Shown: positions 5,808-7,833 of the stretch, in pieces
How the letters are laid out: each line of letters opens with the position of its first letter
Numbering within the stretch: the stretch's first letter is position 1
Assembly (NCBI GenBank): GCA_030040395.1
Contig: JASHTU010000028.1
Span: 1-7,833, forward strand
Direction: 5' to 3'
Source of the DNA: Acidobacteriaceae bacterium
Lineage (GTDB): Bacteria > Acidobacteriota > Terriglobia > Terriglobales > Acidobacteriaceae
DNA: 7,833 bases
Notes under the pieces: model-generated
What the model was told of the DNA's origin: nothing
Seen by the model: the letters and a program-made list of their open reading frames with translations, nothing else
The model's database searches: none
Translations under genes and position numbers: made by a program

Positions 5808-6014
5808 CTATTCCTTCGCTTGTAGTTGCTCCTGCATCGCCATGAAGTGGTCAAAACGGAGCAGGACGGCTAGTGGCTTGTCGTTGTCCTGAATCACCAG
5901 CGTCTTGTCTAGTTCCTTCAACTGCGCCACATTGAGCGAACGAAGGCGCGTCACGCCTACATGCTGCACGCTAGGGTCGATGTACGGGAGTGAAACTTGA
6001 TTTGCTTTCTCCAT
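5808..6014 (-). CDS. Phd/YefM-like antitoxin-type small protein
   Basis: 68 aa from the ATG at 6014. The pattern VGVTRLRSL (19-27), then a helix with LKELD (32-36), LVIQDNDKPLAVLL (39-52) and a final helix with FDHFMAMQEQL, matches the Phd/YefM fold, in which the usual text is ITxLRRxxxxxLxEL..VxITRxGKPVAVLL. Such proteins bind operator DNA and usually neutralise a toxin encoded next to them. No toxin gene is present here. Instead it follows the transposase gene by two bases (stop at 6017, start at 6014) and is preceded by AAAGGA at 6025-6030, so the two are probably co-transcribed and translationally coupled. A longer reading of the frame from 6179 exists but overlaps the transposase and is unlikely. 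It may regulate the transposase or be a solitary antitoxin. Confidence 0.7.
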   Translation of the reverse strand: MEKANQVSLPYIDPSVQHVGVTRLRSLNVAQLKELDKTLVIQDNDKPLAVLLRFDHFMAMQEQLQAKE

Positions 6015-6016
6015 AG

Positions 6017-6904
6017 CTAAGCTGTCCTTTCGAGAGCTTTCAGGATCAACGCTCTGTCGATCCGCCGGATTGGGTTTTCCTCTGGAATCAGACCGCACAG
6101 TTCCTCTAGCGTCCAGACGTGATCTGTCAATCCCGCTTCCATTGCGGAAGTCACGCGGAGCGAAGAATGGACGCGGCAAAAGTTGTAGTGAAAGAAGTAC
6201 ACCGCGATTTGATGCGCGTGGTTCGCCAGCTTCTCGCTGAATCCGTTGGTTAGGCGCGTGAACCGGCGCATCGACATGCGCATTGTGACGTTCTGGCGTT
6301 CGACATATGACGTGCTGACATGATCTGGATCGGGAGCACCACTCACCACCTTCATGTCAGAGCCGATGCATTTCGCCGGGGAGTAACGGCGCTGATCGGC
6401 ATCGGTCGGAGCGCCGTATATCTTCTGTAATTGTGCATAGTCCACGCCACCGCCAAACGTGCTTTCCGCGGCTGACAAATAGGCTTTATGGGCATCCGTG
6501 GTCAGTTGCACACGGCCTCTGACGCGTTCTGCGCAGTCCTGCATGAAGTCGTAAGCCCATCCAGCATCACGGCCGCCAACCAACCAAGAGACGCAGAGCT
6601 TCGTGTCAGCGTCGGTTGCTGTCCACGTCCAAACATCGCCCCATCCTTCCGGCTCTCTTTCGGGGCTTACATTCTTCGCCTTGGCTCCGACGAACGACCA
6701 AATTTCATCACACTGCAAACGGCGCACGCGCAGGTTGCGGACGTAGCGATCATGAAACTTGGCGCAGGCGATATCCGCATCTTTGAGCAGACGGAGAACC
6801 GTGTGCTTGCTCACTCCAAGCATCCGGCAGGTCGCGTTGATGGAGTTTCCTTCGACCAAAGCTCCGATCACCTTCGCCCTCTTCTCTGTGCTTATCCAGT
6901 TCAT
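6017..6904 (-). CDS. IS1-family-type DDE transposase, single continuous frame
   Basis: 295 aa from the ATG at 6904, chosen because AGAGG lies at good spacing upstream; a start at 6946 would overlap the promoter. An N-terminal helix-turn-helix (about 12-45, GNSINATCRMLGVSKHTVLR) is followed by an IS1-type catalytic core: D66 in QCDEIWSFVGAKAKN, D137 in TTDAHKAY and E202 in SYVERQN, then FTRLTNGFS and YNFCRVHSSLR. All three acidic residues are present, so it may be active. Unlike classic IS1, which needs a frameshift between insA and insB, it is one frame. I found no clear terminal inverted repeats or target duplication around it, so it may be a solitary or domesticated transposase gene. A Phd-like gene follows. 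Base composition of this region is lower in GC than the etf block. Confidence 0.9.
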   Translation of the reverse strand: MNWISTEKRAKVIGALVEGNSINATCRMLGVSKHTVLRLLKDADIACAKFHDRYVRNLRVRRLQCDEIWSFVGAKAKNVSPEREPEGWGDVWTWTATDADTKLCVSWLVGGRDAGWAYDFMQDCAERVRGRVQLTTDAHKAYLSAAESTFGGGVDYAQLQKIYGAPTDADQRRYSPAKCIGSDMKVVSGAPDPDHVSTSYVERQNVTMRMSMRRFTRLTNGFSEKLANHAHQIAVYFFHYNFCRVHSSLRVTSAMEAGLTDHVWTLEELCGLIPEENPIRRIDRALILKALERTA

Positions 6905-6924
6905 TTCTGCCTCTATACTGCCTA

Positions 6925-6953
6925 ATAATTGGCAATATAAAGGCACATGTCAA
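6925..6953 (-). promoter_or_regulatory. Sigma-70-like promoter of the transposase gene
   Basis: On the minus strand a perfect TTGACA (6948-6953) is separated by 17 bases from AATTAT (6925-6930, four of six matches to TATAAT). It lies about 20-45 bases upstream of the ATG at 6904. The -10 box sits within GCC-AATTATTA-GGC, a partial palindrome that could be an operator, perhaps for the coupled Phd-like protein. Confidence 0.5.
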
Positions 6954-7100
6954 GCATTATGTTGACTGTTTTTCAGTTTCCTATAGACCGTAGCCGCTAT
7001 AAAACAGATAATAGGCACGACAAACCCTCTCCCAAGGTGGAGCAATAGAGCGATAGCGGTCACAAGAATGCAAATTCGCTTGATTCTCTCGTAGCGATCT

Positions 7101-7361
7101 ATGGACCCGTCCGCACTTGAAAGCGTTTCTAAGAGCCTGGAGTCAAGGCTGGACTTCTGGGGAGTACTGTTGCTCGTCGCAACCTGCTTGGTTGTGGCCG
7201 GCCTGATACTCGAATATTGGCATGAAGTTGCGGACTTCTTTAGCGAGGTACAAAGGCCCGCTGCGGCGTTTCCGTGGGCAAGAGCGAGGGAAATGCTAGG
7301 AGCCATCCTAGTTACGGTGGGGGTTGCAGGAGAACTCCTCTTCACATTTGAGGCATCATGA
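7101..7361 (+). CDS. Two-helix membrane protein, 5' part of an interrupted gene
   Basis: 86 aa up to a TGA at 7359-7361. Two hydrophobic segments, about residues 19-40 (FWGVLLLVATCLVVAGLILEY) and 66-84 (MLGAILVTVGVAGELLFTF), predict an inner-membrane hairpin. The ATG at 7101 is the first start after an in-frame TAG at 7092; no good Shine-Dalgarno is visible. The same frame continues after the TGA as believable protein, so this is most likely the N-terminal third of a longer protein rather than a complete gene. It is transcribed away from the transposase. Function is unknown. Confidence 0.6.
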   Translation: MDPSALESVSKSLESRLDFWGVLLLVATCLVVAGLILEYWHEVADFFSEVQRPAAAFPWARAREMLGAILVTVGVAGELLFTFEAS

Positions 7362-7833
7362 GTAGAAACAAAACTTCGTGACAACAACCACCAGATCGTG
7401 GCGATTCTCACGAAAGAAGCTGGCGATGCCAAAAAGTCTGCCGAAGAAGCCGCAAGTTCTGCGCACAATGCGGCAGGAGATGCGTCCCAAGCAAAATCAG
7501 ACGCGGGTGGTGCCATGACTCTCGCTCGTGCCACCCGTAAGGAGGCCGACTCTTTTGAGGGCGATATTAAGACAGCCAAAACCCAAGCGGCTGCTGCCGA
7601 ACAGCATTTGGCAGATGCATTAAAGCAGGCGGCGCAAGCGGAGAAAGAATTGTATCTACTTAAGACGCCGAGGTCGATGGTCAACGAGCCTGACTTGATA
7701 GCCGTTCTTGCACAATTCAACGGGACGGAATATGTCTTCCAATCGGTCGGCCAAGATAACGAATCAGTAGCTCTTTTATTGGCGATTGATGACGTTTTGC
7801 ATAAGGCTGGATGGACGCGGGGAAAATCTGTCG
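7362..7833 (+). pseudogene. 3' part of the interrupted membrane/coiled-coil gene, runs off window
   Basis: In the same frame as 7101-7361, 157 more codons are open to the window end. They begin VETKLRDNNHQIVAILTKEA and continue as a long Ala/Glu/Lys/Ser-rich coiled coil (about codons 100-185). A more globular part follows with KTPRSMVNEPDLIAVLAQF and GTEYVFQSVG (about 188-244). I recall acidobacterial proteins built the same way: membrane helices, then TKL.., a coiled coil, then a C-terminal domain after a PRS motif. The TGA at codon 87 would then be a nonsense change, for example CGA to TGA. Independent starts exist (GTG 7398, ATG 7515) but without clear ribosome-binding sites. Readthrough or a sequence error are alternatives. 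The opposite-strand frame here is a shadow. Confidence 0.55.

Noticed and set aside
5360..5854. 164-aa open frame on the minus strand
   Set aside because: It overlaps the CxxC gene and the Phd-like gene end, has no recognisable motif and an irregular composition.
5808..7000. Complete IS1-type insertion sequence with terminal inverted repeats
   Set aside because: No matching inverted ends or target duplication could be found by eye around the transposase, so only the gene is annotated.
6950..7720. 256-aa open frame on the minus strand
   Set aside because: Most of it lies opposite the membrane/coiled-coil gene, whose + frame has far better protein character. It is Ser/Ala-rich, as expected for a shadow of Ala/Glu/Lys-rich coding DNA.

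Overview
The window looks like a piece of a GC-rich soil or sediment bacterium, most likely an Acidobacteriota (Terriglobia-type) chromosome. That is inference, not a database result. It rests on the style of the 7-bp tandem repeats in the gaps (AGCTCCT / CCCCTAC units), the AT-rich tandem repeat in an otherwise GC-rich gap, and two hypothetical proteins of kinds I associate with that phylum: a small CxxC...HxC protein and a two-helix membrane protein with an Ala/Glu/Lys-rich coiled coil.

Positions 1-4732 are one metabolic block on the + strand. It holds the C-terminal part of a long acyl-CoA dehydrogenase, an ETF:quinone oxidoreductase-like flavoprotein with a C-terminal ferredoxin domain, and the ETF beta and alpha subunits. 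The expected electron path is acyl-CoA -> dehydrogenase FAD -> EtfAB -> ETF-QO (FAD, Fe-S) -> membrane quinone. The first two genes overlap by ATGA and etfB/etfA also overlap. A 174-nt gap with heptamer repeats separates the two pairs. The oxidoreductase carries eight ferredoxin-type cysteines, enough for two [4Fe-4S] clusters, where ordinary ETF-QO has one.

Positions 4733-5596 hold no gene I can support, but much structured DNA: C-rich heptamers, a two-copy AT-rich tandem repeat, a perfect 10-bp hairpin, a canonical G-quadruplex motif, and two further hairpins.

Positions 5597-7833 are an accessory region, visibly lower in GC. It contains a 69-aa CxxC protein (+), converging on a translationally coupled minus-strand pair: an intact single-frame IS1-type DDE transposase followed by a Phd/YefM-like small protein. 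Divergent from that pair is a membrane/coiled-coil gene whose frame is broken by one TGA codon but stays open on both sides to the window end.

The best candidates for something undescribed are the two-cluster ETF-QO, the transposase-Phd pair, and the TGA-interrupted membrane gene. No tRNA, rRNA or CRISPR array was seen.
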